The notes beneath the pieces are model-generated. The model was given only the letters and a program-made list of their open reading frames with translations. It had not been told where the DNA came from and did no database searches. Of a stretch of 64,000 nt of DNA, positions 29,659 through 38,765 are shown one piece after another (position 1 is the first letter of the stretch; each line of letters starts with the position of its first letter). Location: positions 3,410,001 to 3,474,000 of the forward strand of contig NZ_PJMQ01000001.1 of assembly GCF_002846335.1 (NCBI RefSeq), given 5' to 3'. The DNA is from Janthinobacterium sp. 61. GTDB taxonomy: Bacteria > Pseudomonadota > Gammaproteobacteria > Burkholderiales > Burkholderiaceae_D. Position numbers and translations under genes: made by a program.

Positions 29659-30883
29659 CGAATTGAATAACGCGGAATTTTACGTTGAAGATGATGACTT
29701 CAATTTGACAAATTTCCTTGCAGTCCTATGGCAATCGCGTGGCGTGATCATCGCGGGAACTGCATTGGTGACGCTGCTCGGCACTTCCAGCGCTTTGTTT
29801 CTCGGGAAATACCAAAGCGAGGGCTTTTTACAATTCGGCGGCGCCATTCCTGAGAAAAAAATAGATAAGGACGCGAAGGAAGTAAAAGAACCGCCGCCTG
29901 GCATTGCCTTGGCTGACTACAAGCGTTATTCCTCGGCATTAAACACCAGCGAACGTTTTTACGAATTTGTCAGGCAAAACAATATAGAAAACGACCCTGC
30001 CGTCATCGCTTTGACCCAGACATTTAGCTCGCGCGGCGGAATTACCAAAGTCATCGAACCAATATTTCCATTCACCAAGCTTGATGCGAAAGAATTGATG
30101 GCTAGCACCAAGGATGCCGAAAACAATGTCATCGCGGTGTCCATCAACTACGCGGCCAATACGCCGGAAAGCGCACAACAAGGGGTGAGTTTGCTTGGGC
30201 GATATACAGTCGACACTATTGTCTACATGATTTATACGGATATTTTACGCTTCAAGAATTCCGAAATTTCCGTTGCCATTACCAAGTTGGATAATAAAAT
30301 CATTGAAAACAAGGAAAAAATCGATTCGTATGAACGCAAGGGCAACAAGCTGAAGCAAATCGTTACACGCTATCCGGACGCTGCCAGCCAGGCCTCCCGC
30401 CAGCTGGTATCAATCACCGAAGATACAGCGCGCTACCTCTCTCCGCTAAGCCAGCTGATGACTAGCGAAGTCGAGATTACTGAAGCGAATGAAGCCATTT
30501 ACAAGGCAAAGCGGGAACAAAAGCAGTACAAGATACTCGAAGAGTATTATGGCCGCGCAAAAGCATTGGCTGAGAGCACAAAATCTGGCGAGGCCATTCT
30601 GCGAGGACTGGAGCCAATCAAGAAAACGGTTTTTAGCAACAAGGATATGGAAGACGAAACGATCAAGGAAGTCTATAACAAGATCAGTGTCGATAATAGT
30701 TCCGCCATTAGTCTCTATCTGGAAAAAACACGATTTATTGCCGGTCCCAGCCTGCCCAAGAATCGGACAACCCGTACGTCAATTGCCCTGCTAGGCAGCC
30801 TGCTTGCAGGCTTGGGGATCTCTGTCTTTTTCGTGCTTGGCCGTCGTTGGTGGCAGAATAACCGTCAACAACTGCAAGGCTGA
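29642..30883 (+). CDS. wzz: O-antigen chain-length determinant (Wzz family)
   Basis: A 413-residue polysaccharide co-polymerase. The first membrane helix is at about residues 34-54 (GVIIAGTALVTLLGTSSALF) and the second near 382-402 (IALLGSLLAGLGISVFFVLG). Between them lies a long periplasmic, coiled-coil-rich domain. There is no C-terminal tyrosine-kinase domain, so it is the O-antigen (Wzz) and not the Wzc type. Two ATGs (29642, 29645) are possible. It ends the cluster, and a strong terminator follows. Confidence 0.88.
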   Translation: MMEKYDELNNAEFYVEDDDFNLTNFLAVLWQSRGVIIAGTALVTLLGTSSALFLGKYQSEGFLQFGGAIPEKKIDKDAKEVKEPPPGIALADYKRYSSALNTSERFYEFVRQNNIENDPAVIALTQTFSSRGGITKVIEPIFPFTKLDAKELMASTKDAENNVIAVSINYAANTPESAQQGVSLLGRYTVDTIVYMIYTDILRFKNSEISVAITKLDNKIIENKEKIDSYERKGNKLKQIVTRYPDAASQASRQLVSITEDTARYLSPLSQLMTSEVEITEANEAIYKAKREQKQYKILEEYYGRAKALAESTKSGEAILRGLEPIKKTVFSNKDMEDETIKEVYNKISVDNSSAISLYLEKTRFIAGPSLPKNRTTRTSIALLGSLLAGLGISVFFVLGRRWWQNNRQQLQG

Positions 30884-31032
30884 TTGCGATAGCACACGCG
30901 GCGCCGGCTCCGCTAACTGGTTTGCCAGCCTTCGCTTTGGGCTGTCGCCGGCACAGCGCCTGGATTTCCTGCCGCGCGGCGGCCACAGCCAAAACATGGT
31001 GCACGGTCGCCCCCCATCAGCAGCAGCATAAA

Positions 31033-31069
31033 AAAACCCAAAAAGTTCGCATGGAACTTTTTGGGTTTT
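31033..31069. terminator. Strong intrinsic terminator after wzz
   Basis: A perfect 16-bp stem (AAAACCCAAAAAGTTC with its complement) and a 5-nt loop, flanked by A and T runs. It ends the polysaccharide operon and, from the other side, can stop rhlE transcription. Confidence 0.85.
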
Positions 31070-31136
31070 ATTCATAAATGCATGGGCCTTTGCTTTCCGT
31101 ACAATAACGGGCAACACTCAGCCGCGGCAAAAAGCG

Positions 31137-32687
31137 TCAACTCTTCAGCAATCCACCCAGCAACGCCGCCACCTTTTGCTTCGGCTTGGCGGCCACAGGC
31201 GCCATGCTGGCGGCAGCGGGAGCGGCTGCCTTGGCGGGCTCATACGGCTTCAGGAACCAGGGATCGGCCTTTTCGCGACGAGCGCCAGGACCAAAGGCGG
31301 GACGCGTACCGCGCTCGGCGGAGCGGCTGTCGCGGCTCTCGCCAGCATGGCGGCTCTCGGGCGCGCGCGCAGGACGCGCCTCGCTACCTTCGGTCCGGCG
31401 CGGCGGGCGGCGCTCGCTGTCGCTGCTGCGGGCGGGAGCCGGATTGAAGCCCGTCAATTCACCACGCTTGATGCTTTGCTTGATGAGTTTTTCAATGTCG
31501 GCCAGCAAGCGCTCGTCTTTATCCGAATAGATCGAAATCGCGTCGCCCGAGGCGCCTGCACGGCCCGTACGACCGATGCGGTGCACATAGTCTTCCGCGT
31601 TGTACGGCAAGTCGAAGTTGATGACGCAAGGCAAGTCAGAAATATCCAGGCCGCGCGCTGCCACGTCGGTGGCGACCAGCACGTCGATTTCGCCCTTTTT
31701 GAACGCTTCCAGCGCCGCCATGCGCTCCTGCTGGCTCTTGTCGCCGTGAATTGCCGTGGCGCTCATGCCTTCCTGCTCCAGCACGCGGGCCAGGCGCGAG
31801 GCGCCGATCTTGGTGTTCGAGAATACAATGACCTGCTTCAGGTCGCGCTGGCGCAGCAGATGGGCGACCAGGGCATGCTTCTGATCTTCCGTCACCTTGT
31901 AGACCACTTGCGTGACCTTGTCGGCCGTCTGGTTGCTGCGCGCCACTTCGATCGTCAGCGGATCGTTGAGGAAGGTTGCGGCCAGCTTCTTGATTTCTGG
32001 CGAGAACGTAGCCGAGAACATCAGGTTCTGGCGCTGTTTCGGCAGCAAGTTGATAATGCGCTGCAAGTCCGGCAAGAAACCCATGTCCAGCATGCGGTCG
32101 GCCTCATCCATGACCAGCATCTGCACCTGGCTCAGGCTGATGTTCTTTTGCTCGATATGATCGAGCAAGCGGCCCGGCGTGGCGATGACGATTTCCACGC
32201 CCCCGCGCAGGAGAACGGTTTGTGGCTTCATGTCCATGCCGCCGAAAACGACGGTCGAACGCAGTGGCGTATGCTTGGCGTAGGCCTTGACGTTTTCCGC
32301 CACCTGCACCGCCAGTTCACGGGTCGGTGTCAGGATCAGCGCGCGCACCGGATGGCGTGCCGGCGACATGCTGCTACTGGCATGCGCCAGCAGCAACTGG
32401 ATGATCGGCAAGGAAAAACCTGCCGTCTTGCCTGTGCCCGTTTGCGCGGCACCCATCACATCGCGGCCTTGCAGCACCACGGGGATCGCTTGTTCCTGGA
32501 TCGGTGTTGGATGGGTGTAGCCTTGATCGGTCAGTGCGCGCTGGATTTCAGGCGCGAGGCCAAAGTCGGCAAAAGTCAGGGTGGGGGCAACGGATGCGGC
32601 AGGTGCAGGTGCAGCGGTAACGGCAGCGGGCGCCGCTTCAGGGGCATTCGCCGGGCTGGGCGTAGGAGTCGATTCGGTTTCAGACAT
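31137..32687 (-). CDS. rhlE: DEAD-box ATP-dependent RNA helicase (RhlE-like)
   Basis: A 516-residue helicase. After an Ala/Pro-rich N-terminal ~55 residues come the Q motif, Walker A AQTGTGKTAGF, DEADRMLD, SAT, and motif VI HRIGRTGRAG. The C-terminal ~130 residues are rich in Arg, Ser and Pro and presumably bind RNA. It remodels ribosomal or mRNA structure, often with cold induction. ATG 32687 was chosen; an in-frame start at 32723 adds 12 residues. It may be another RhlE/DbpA-group member, but the RhlE type fits best. Confidence 0.93.
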   Translation of the reverse strand: MSETESTPTPSPANAPEAAPAAVTAAPAPAASVAPTLTFADFGLAPEIQRALTDQGYTHPTPIQEQAIPVVLQGRDVMGAAQTGTGKTAGFSLPIIQLLLAHASSSMSPARHPVRALILTPTRELAVQVAENVKAYAKHTPLRSTVVFGGMDMKPQTVLLRGGVEIVIATPGRLLDHIEQKNISLSQVQMLVMDEADRMLDMGFLPDLQRIINLLPKQRQNLMFSATFSPEIKKLAATFLNDPLTIEVARSNQTADKVTQVVYKVTEDQKHALVAHLLRQRDLKQVIVFSNTKIGASRLARVLEQEGMSATAIHGDKSQQERMAALEAFKKGEIDVLVATDVAARGLDISDLPCVINFDLPYNAEDYVHRIGRTGRAGASGDAISIYSDKDERLLADIEKLIKQSIKRGELTGFNPAPARSSDSERRPPRRTEGSEARPARAPESRHAGESRDSRSAERGTRPAFGPGARREKADPWFLKPYEPAKAAAPAAASMAPVAAKPKQKVAALLGGLLKS

Positions 32688-33038
32688 AAATTTTCTGGTG
32701 TGCCTCCGCACTGCGGAAGCCATGCTTTCTCAATAAACAACATTTCGGGGCACAGGCAGCTCCGTCTTGCAAGCCATGGATCATCGTTCTTGCGGCACCT
32801 CCGTGCTCCGGGACATGCTGTATGGCGTATGCGGAAGCGTCGAAGAGATGTGCTGCGATGGCGGCGGAGATCGCGCCGGCGGAACATCGCGCGCAGAAGA
32901 TACAATATCAGTGCTGTAAACGATACCCTAATTCACCGCAACTGTACACGGAAACCGTCATTTTTGAGCAAAAAGCGTTCCAGCGATGGCACGCCAGAAT
33001 GCCGTATGATGCCAGCTCCGCCGTCGCCTTCCCTCACC

Positions 33039-33257
33039 ATGCCCACCCCGCCTCTCCCCCATGATCCGCAACCGCAAGCGCCCAGCAAACCCGGCAACGA
33101 CGAGTGTTGCCACAGCGGTTGCACCTTTTGCGTGCTGGAAATGTACCAGGAAGAGCTGGCCGCCTACGAAGCTGCCCTGAGGGCGTGGCAGCAGCGCCAG
33201 CAAGCCGCTGCAGCGCCTGCCAGCCAAGGCATCAAAAAAGCGCGCAAGCGCGCTTAA
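33039..33257 (+). CDS. Oxidoreductase-like domain small protein
   Basis: A 72-residue protein with a proline-rich start and the motif CCHSGCTFCVLEMYQEEL, matching the short oxidoreductase-like domain (four cysteines in CC-x3-C-x2-C). The C-terminus is Ala/Gln-rich and basic. Metal binding through the cysteines is likely; no reaction is known. Alternative in-frame ATGs at 33006/33009 add 10-11 residues. Its last codons double as the terminator of the convergent chemoreceptor gene. Confidence 0.75.
   Translation: MPTPPLPHDPQPQAPSKPGNDECCHSGCTFCVLEMYQEELAAYEAALRAWQQRQQAAAAPASQGIKKARKRA
33234..33255 (-). terminator. Terminator of the chemoreceptor gene
   Basis: On the minus strand an AAGCGCGC/GCGCGCTT hairpin with a 2-nt loop is followed by six T. 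It lies 11 bases past the chemoreceptor stop, inside the end of the convergent small gene. Confidence 0.65.
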
Positions 33258-33265
33258 TGTATTCA

Positions 33266-34948
33266 TTAAAAGCTTTCCCACTCCTCCGCTGAAGCCGTGC
33301 GACGTGCAGTGCTGCTGGCCAATTGACGCGGTGCCGGTGCGGGCGCTACGGCTGCTGGCGCCTTGACGGGCGCACGCTGCCGGTTTCCAGTGGCATTGGC
33401 AACGTCAAGCTTGAAGATGCTGACCACGGCGCTCAGGCTGGCCGCCTGCTCCTGCATCGATTCGGCCGCCGCGGCCGCCTCTTCCACCAGGGCCGCATTT
33501 TGCTGCGTCACCTGGTCCATCTGGGCGATGGCCTGGTTGACCTGCTCGATACCGGCGCTCTGCTCGCTGCTGGCGGCCGTAATCTCACTCATGATGTCCG
33601 TCACGCGAGTAATGCTGGCAACGATGTCGTCCATCGTGCGGCCCGCCTGGTCCACCAGTGCTGATCCCGCTTCGACTTTCTCGACGGAATCGCCGATCAA
33701 AACCTTGATATCCTTGGCCGCCGCGGCCGAGCGTTGCGCCAGGTTGCGCACTTCCGTGGCCACGACGGCAAAGCCGCGCCCCTGCTCGCCTGCCCGCGCC
33801 GCCTCGACGGCAGCATTCAAGGCCAGGATATTGGTCTGGAAAGCAATGCCGTCGATGACGGCGATGATGTCGACGATCTTGCGCGACGACGCATTGATCG
33901 ACGCCATTGTGCCCACCACTTCGCTGACGACCTTGCCGCCCTCGATGGCGATGCTCGACGAGGTCAGCGCCATGGTGTTGGCTTGGCGCGCGTTGTCCGC
34001 ATTCTGCTTCACGGTCGAGGTCAGTTCTTCCATCGACGACGCCGTTTCTTCCAGCGAACTGGCCTGCTCTTCCGTTCGCGACGACAGATCCTGGTTGCCG
34101 GCGGCGATCTGACTCGACGCCGTAGCAATGGTATCGGTGCCGCTGCGTACCTGGCCCACCAGGTTCTGCAGGCTGGCATTCATGTCTTTCAGCGCCTGCA
34201 TCAATTGCCCCGTTTCGTCTTGCGATTGCACAACAATATGCGCCGTCAAGTCGCCGGCAGCCACCTGGCGCGCCACGCCGACGGCCGCGATCAGCGGACG
34301 CGCCACGCTGCGCGCCACCCACAGCGCCAGCAGCATGCCGATGACGACGATGCCCACCAGCAAGCCGATCAGGCTGGCGCGCGAGGCCGCATACGTTGCA
34401 TCGGCGCTGGCGCTCGAGCGCACGCCGCCGTCCGTGTTAATGGACACCAGCTTATCGAGGGCCACCATCATGTCCGCCATGACCTTGGCCGACGGCCCAA
34501 CGGCCAGCGCGCGCGCCTCTTCCTTTTTCATTTCACGCGACAGGCTCATCATGGTTGCGTGCAAGCGCATGAATTCATCGTTGAGCGCCAGGAAGCGTTC
34601 GAAGACTTCGTTCTCGCCCGGCTCCGAAATCAGGCGGCGGTAGTTGTCACCGTCCGCCTTCAGCTTGGTCTGCGTTTCCGTCATGCGTGCTTCATTCTGC
34701 GTCATGTCGGCATCCTGCGCGGCCAGCATGTGCGCCAGTTCCCAGCGGCGGAAATCGCTGACATCGCTGCGCATGGACATGGCGGCCAGCACGCTGGGCA
34801 TCCAGTTGGCGGACAGGTCCGTCGACGCGGTATTGATGCGCGCCATGGAAAAGATCGCCGACACACCCAAAGCCGCCGTCAACAACAGCACGGCACCAAA
34901 CGTCAAGATCAGCTTGGTGGCAATTTTCAAATCAAAAAACCATTTCAT
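33266..34948 (-). CDS. Methyl-accepting chemotaxis protein
   Basis: A 560-residue receptor: membrane helix near residues 10-32, a periplasmic four-helix-bundle type ligand domain, a second helix near 190-210, HAMP, then a long methylated helix and the hairpin tip ([20 protein letters not shown]). It ends in EEWESF, close to the W-E-x-F CheR/CheB docking pentapeptide, so it is probably a high-abundance, Tar/Tsr-type receptor. No che genes lie nearby. The ligand is unknown. Confidence 0.94.
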   Translation of the reverse strand: MKWFFDLKIATKLILTFGAVLLLTAALGVSAIFSMARINTASTDLSANWMPSVLAAMSMRSDVSDFRRWELAHMLAAQDADMTQNEARMTETQTKLKADGDNYRRLISEPGENEVFERFLALNDEFMRLHATMMSLSREMKKEEARALAVGPSAKVMADMMVALDKLVSINTDGGVRSSASADATYAASRASLIGLLVGIVVIGMLLALWVARSVARPLIAAVGVARQVAAGDLTAHIVVQSQDETGQLMQALKDMNASLQNLVGQVRSGTDTIATASSQIAAGNQDLSSRTEEQASSLEETASSMEELTSTVKQNADNARQANTMALTSSSIAIEGGKVVSEVVGTMASINASSRKIVDIIAVIDGIAFQTNILALNAAVEAARAGEQGRGFAVVATEVRNLAQRSAAAAKDIKVLIGDSVEKVEAGSALVDQAGRTMDDIVASITRVTDIMSEITAASSEQSAGIEQVNQAIAQMDQVTQQNAALVEEAAAAAESMQEQAASLSAVVSIFKLDVANATGNRQRAPVKAPAAVAPAPAPRQLASSTARRTASAEEWESF

Positions 34949-35425
34949 GCGTTGCTTCCTTCATTAAACGGAAATACGGGACAGGGCAGGCGCGCGAACC
35001 GGCACATGCACGGCGCGGGCAGTGAAGCGACCATCGCAGGCGTCGCAGGATGAAGCGGAAGTGAGCAGGGTCGAACGGCAGGTGCCGCAACTCCTATCGA
35101 ACGCGCGTCAAATTTCCACAAGGCAACATCTTATCACCGCCGTACTAGCACGCAGAGTGATTTGACTGCGGCCTGTGGCCAAAGTTCGCATGTAGCGGTC
35201 TGCGTGTCGCATTTTTGCCCAGTCGCAATTGTTTCCACGGGAGACAACAGAAGCAGGCGTAGGAGTCGGATGACACGAGGCAATGTTCCTAGCCTACATA
35301 AGCGCGTCGGCTCATCCGATGCCCGCCCGCAGCCCCTGGCCCTATAGTGGATACAAGATTCAGCACAACGCTAGCAAGCCAGAAAAGCAGCGCCATCCAA
35401 CAAAATCAGAAGACGAGGCCCTACC
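34949..35425. other. Intergenic region with possible structured leader
   Basis: About 477 bp between the divergent chemoreceptor and Crp/Fnr-type genes. No gene seen. It must hold both promoters. At 35259-35319 nested inverted repeats occur: GTAGG/CCTAC (35259-35263, 35293-35297) and TCGGATGA/TCATCCGA (35266-35273, 35312-35319). These suggest a folded RNA or a protein-binding site ahead of the regulator gene. Confidence 0.4.
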
Positions 35426-36232
35426 ATGTACAAAGCTTATAGCAACCTGACCCCAGCAACGAATAGCCACGCCGCCGCCCAGCACAACTGGCAAGCCGCG
35501 CCGGCCACGCCCATGATCAGCATCACTGGCGCCCAACAGAACGAATTGCTGCGCGCCTTGTCGCGCGCCGATCTGGAGCGCCTGTTTTGCCAATTGGAAC
35601 TGGTCGCTCTGCCTGCCGGCAAGCACTTGTTTGATTGCGGCGGCAAGATTGAATACACATACTTCCCCACCAACGCCATCGTTTCCCTGTTGTATGTGAT
35701 GGAAGACGGCGCCACCACCGAGATCGCCGTCATCGGCCGCGAAGGCGTCGCTGGCGTGGTGCTGTACGAAGCCGAGCGCGCCACCTGCACCGCCATCGTG
35801 CAAACGGCCGGCTACGGCTACCGCCTGAAAACGGCCTTCCTGCGTGAAGTCTTCAATGAAGGCGGCGCGCTGGCACAATTGCTGATGCGCTACACCAGCG
35901 CCATGTTTGCGCAAATGGCACAGAACGTGGTGGGCGGCCGCCATTGCAGCATCGAACAGAAACTGTGCCGCTGGCTGCTGGACCGCCTCGACCGTTCGCT
36001 GTCGAATGAGCTGAAGGTCACGCAAGACACCATGGCCAATATGCTGGGCGTGCGGCGTGAAAGCGTCACCGTCACGGCGCGCAAGCTGCAGGACGAAGGC
36101 TTGATCCAGTACCGCCGTGGCACGGTCGAAGTGCTCGACCGCGAAGGCCTGGAGGCGGCAGCCGGCAATTGCTACAAGGCAGCACGTGCCGGTTTCGAAC
36201 AGTTCCGCAGCGCCATCAGCGCGCATAACTAA
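35426..36232 (+). CDS. Crp/Fnr family transcriptional regulator
   Basis: A 268-residue regulator. A cyclic-nucleotide-binding-like domain covers residues ~35-150 (YFPTNAIVSLLYVMEDG, GREGVAGVVL), and a C-terminal helix-turn-helix lies near 200-225 (VTQDTMANMLGVRRESVT). It lacks the N-terminal Fnr cysteines and the RAELL-type cAMP site is not evident, so the effector is unknown. An alternative start is the ATG before ISITGAQQ. It is monocistronic with a clear terminator. Confidence 0.9.
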   Translation: MYKAYSNLTPATNSHAAAQHNWQAAPATPMISITGAQQNELLRALSRADLERLFCQLELVALPAGKHLFDCGGKIEYTYFPTNAIVSLLYVMEDGATTEIAVIGREGVAGVVLYEAERATCTAIVQTAGYGYRLKTAFLREVFNEGGALAQLLMRYTSAMFAQMAQNVVGGRHCSIEQKLCRWLLDRLDRSLSNELKVTQDTMANMLGVRRESVTVTARKLQDEGLIQYRRGTVEVLDREGLEAAAGNCYKAARAGFEQFRSAISAHN

Positions 36233-36258
36233 GTCATCAGCGCCAAGTCATCAGCGCG

Positions 36259-36281
36259 AGCACGCTTCGGCGTGCTTTTTT
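36259..36281 (+). terminator. Intrinsic terminator after the Crp/Fnr gene
   Basis: AGCACGC-TTCG-GCGTGCT stem-loop with a stable TTCG tetraloop followed by T's. Confidence 0.85.
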
Positions 36282-36712
36282 CATTCCGGGGTGTTGACTC
36301 CGCTGCAAACCAGACTCGCCTCATCACAAGCGGTACTGGCGACCCGCCACCAGTGCGGCTTGCGATCTTCAAACGAGTGATATTCAGGCGCAAAGGCGGG
36401 CTGGACAGGGTCATCAAAACTTCCCACCAGCAAGGCCACCGTGGGCGCATCGTCGATGGCGCCGATGGAACTGCCGCAAACGGCGCAAAAGGCCCGACTG
36501 GAATACTCGGAAGAGCGATAAGTGGCAGGTACACCGGACGTGCCCGTCCAGCGCACCTGATCGCGCGCAAACTCCATCCATACCACAGTCGGCGCGCCCG
36601 TGTGCTGCTGGCAATTACGACAGGAACAACTGTGCGGATTGCTGCCCTCGCCTGTCACTTCGAAGCGCACGGCGCCACGTAAACAGCCGCCTGCCTGTAC
36701 CGCTTTCTCCAT
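36281..36712 (-). CDS. GFA (CENP-V/glutathione-dependent formaldehyde-activating) family protein
   Basis: A 143-residue zinc-binding protein with AGGCLRGAVRFEV, CSCRNCQQHTG and FCAVCGS, the three cysteine groups of the GFA fold. The first group normally reads GGCxCG; here the second cysteine is Arg12, so one zinc site may be altered. Such proteins were linked to formaldehyde-glutathione adduct formation, but most have unknown roles. Start ATG 36712 is the one that leaves a normal-length domain. It is convergent with the Crp/Fnr gene. Confidence 0.82.
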   Translation of the reverse strand: MEKAVQAGGCLRGAVRFEVTGEGSNPHSCSCRNCQQHTGAPTVVWMEFARDQVRWTGTSGVPATYRSSEYSSRAFCAVCGSSIGAIDDAPTVALLVGSFDDPVQPAFAPEYHSFEDRKPHWWRVASTACDEASLVCSGVNTPE

Positions 36713-36832
36713 TGCCTCTCCTCGTTTGCACCGTTGCGTACCTCGCCAGCTGGCACGTCCCGGTACAATATTGCCATAAACCCCAACCCGGCGCGACCCG
36801 CAAACCAGCGTGCCGGCACTTTGAAAGAATGA

Positions 36833-37327
36833 ATGGAAGACATCAATTGCGAAGGCTTGCCGCACATCCGCGTACTGGCAGGCGAAAACACCCACGGCCC
36901 CGTGTATGAAACCCTGCCGGCGCGCCAGATTGACGAGCACGTCTACGAACTGCTGGCCTCGCCTGGCCTGACCATGAACCTGGCCCGCGGCGACATCATC
37001 AACATCGCCGACCCGCTCGCCCCCGCCGAAGTATTAAAGCGGGGCGGCAACTTCTGCATCCAGATCTACGACGCCGATACCGTGGACCAAGCCGCAGTCG
37101 ACCGGCTCGAGCGCGACGTACAGGAGCAATTGGGCGGCACGCTCGACGGCCAGTACAAGGGCAATCTCACCTTCAGCGTGCCGGGCCACCACGGCATCTA
37201 CAACGTCAACGGCCCCTTCGACGCCTTCCGCACGGCGACGGGCGTGGAATGGTACTTCGCCAACATCTACGTCAACCTCGATGACGACGATGATGAAACC
37301 TTGCTCAACTGGTGGGTGGATAGGTAA
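36833..37327 (+). CDS. DUF4265-like protein
   Basis: A 164-residue acidic protein. The segment VYELLASPGLTMNLARGD followed by RGGNFCIQIYDAD resembles DUF4265 proteins, which are uncharacterised and common next to toxin or polymorphic loci. The C-terminus has a run of aspartates near residue 152 and ends WWVDR. No signal peptide or membrane segment. Start ATG 36833 (MEDIN). Confidence 0.65.
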   Translation: MEDINCEGLPHIRVLAGENTHGPVYETLPARQIDEHVYELLASPGLTMNLARGDIINIADPLAPAEVLKRGGNFCIQIYDADTVDQAAVDRLERDVQEQLGGTLDGQYKGNLTFSVPGHHGIYNVNGPFDAFRTATGVEWYFANIYVNLDDDDDETLLNWWVDR

Positions 37328-37452
37328 GCTTGCCCGTACGCCAGGCGAGGCCATGACGCAGGTCAATGCGCCATATTGCTCTGCCACACGTCAAGCTGCG
37401 TTCCCGCCCCTTGCGTACGCTCTCTGTATCGTCAACCACAGAGAGAAACGAT

Positions 37453-37821
37453 ATGCCTTACATTGCGCGTGCCGACTATGCAAAGCAAAAAGAAATAGTG
37501 GGAAATGGCGAGTGCGTCACCTTGGTCACGCACCTCACTGGCGCCCGCGCCTCATCGCTTTGGCGCGAAGGCGACAAAGTGCCGGACCTGCTGGAAAAAG
37601 GTGGCATCGCGAAAGGCACGCTGATTGCCACCTTCGTCAATGGCCACTATCAGAATCTGGGGCAGGGCAACCATGCGGCGCTCTTCATTCGCCAGGTGCC
37701 TGGCGGCATTGAAATTTTCGACCAGTGGCGCAACCACAAACCCAGCGCCCGCGTGATCCACTTTGGCCGTTCGGCGGCCGGGGCAAGGAGTCGCCCCGAA
37801 TGCTATTCGGTGGTGGAATGA
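37453..37821 (+). CDS. BPSL0067 family protein (NlpC/P60-like putative amidase)
   Basis: A 122-residue protein. The N-terminal GNGECVTLVTHLTG (Cys21) and NHAALFI (His74) are placed like the Cys-His pair of NlpC/P60-type peptidases, with Asp90 a possible third residue. The family is known as BPSL0067. Members resemble small peptidoglycan amidases, and some are thought to be secreted effectors, but none is proven here. It starts after an AGAGA site and ends ATGA-coupled to a STY0301-like gene, suggesting a two-gene enzyme/partner unit. No type VI secretion genes are nearby. Confidence 0.7.
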   Translation: MPYIARADYAKQKEIVGNGECVTLVTHLTGARASSLWREGDKVPDLLEKGGIAKGTLIATFVNGHYQNLGQGNHAALFIRQVPGGIEIFDQWRNHKPSARVIHFGRSAAGARSRPECYSVVE

Positions 37822-38179
37822 AGCCGCTCGCAATGCTGCTGCCCCCCTTGCCTCGGTTTCTTGCCCGCAAGCAGCTACATCGACCTGGAAGCTGCCAGCG
37901 GCCAGGCTCGACGGCGTGCGCGTGCTGTCCTATCCGGCGGATCAGCCGCCGGCAGACGCAGAAGCCTTGCCCTTCCTGGCCCCAGTCAGCGAATGGACAC
38001 GTGCCGGCACACTGTATCAACGCTGGAATATCAATTTTGATGCGTCCCAATATCGGTTTCAGGCGGACTGCCTGTATGCCGGTACCGAGCGCTACCTGCG
38101 CATCGATTTGCCGAGAGTCAAACAGTGCATCGCGACCATTCAACAGCGAACGACAATGGTCAGGTTTCAGTGTAAATAG
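37818..38179 (+). pseudogene. STY0301-like protein, apparently frameshifted at a C6 tract
   Basis: The main open frame (from about residue SVSCPQ onward) has the family pattern: an N-terminal SCPQ, a central WNINFDAS strand, CLYAGTERYLRIDLP and VKQC, with cysteines in conserved places. No good start exists in that frame. ATG 37818, overlapping the upstream TGA, begins a short hydrophobic leader (MKPLAMLLPPL) in another frame. The two join in frame if the C6 run at 37842-37847 held one more C, giving a secreted protein. It is either a recent inactivation, a sequencing error or phase-variable slippage. A start in the long frame near 37763 is the alternative. Confidence 0.55.
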
Positions 38180-38234
38180 GCAAGGCGGCTGGCATTCAGC
38201 GGAGCGCTTATCTCCACCGGATGGACGCATGCCA

Positions 38235-38765
38235 TTACACGGACGGCAGCCCGTCATCGCCCCCCGCCAACGCCCCCTGTGGCGAGAAATAAGCGAACTT
38301 GGCCGTGGCCGGCTGGTACAACAAGGGACTCTCATCGGAAATGGCCAGCAAGCAAGGCCAGCATGCGGCAAGCGCGGCCGGCGTCAGCACATAGGCGCGC
38401 GCCCGGCTGGCCATGAAAAAGACGGGCGCCGCTACGGCAGCGTGAAAATGGGAATTTAGAAACCTTGCCACGCGCCCCGACTGTGCCGGGTGCTCGCTGG
38501 AAACGGCATCAAACTCGACCAGCCAGTCCGGCCCCGCTACCGTTGGCTGCAGGAGATGCCCAGTGCCCAGCCGCATGGGGTGCGTTTCATCGGGATGGGT
38601 CGACACATGGTGCGTCCACAGCTGCGCGGCCGCATCGGGCGTCAGCGCCTGCACTTGCGCCAGCGTTTCCGCCGAGATGGCGAATTCGGCATCGAAGAAG
38701 GCCCAGTCCCGCTCAGGCTGCAGCGGCTGGCCAGCGTAAGCGCCCAAGGCTGCTACGATTGACAT
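38235..38765 (-). CDS. Uncharacterised 176-residue protein
   Basis: A soluble protein rich in Ala, with no signal peptide, repeats or motif I recognise. It begins 13 bases inside the end of pdxJ on the same strand, so it is co-transcribed and possibly coupled. In many betaproteobacteria acpS follows pdxJ; this protein bears no AcpS motif. The segment AELFD-like WAFFDAEFAISAETLAQVQ suggests a helical N-terminus. Function unknown. Confidence 0.65.
   Translation of the reverse strand: MSIVAALGAYAGQPLQPERDWAFFDAEFAISAETLAQVQALTPDAAAQLWTHHVSTHPDETHPMRLGTGHLLQPTVAGPDWLVEFDAVSSEHPAQSGRVARFLNSHFHAAVAAPVFFMASRARAYVLTPAALAACWPCLLAISDESPLLYQPATAKFAYFSPQGALAGGDDGLPSV

Noticed and set aside
31176..33257. 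A 693-codon plus-strand open frame opposite rhlE
   Set aside because: It is the antisense shadow of the helicase in high-GC DNA; only its last ~73 codons, beyond the rhlE start, form a real small gene.
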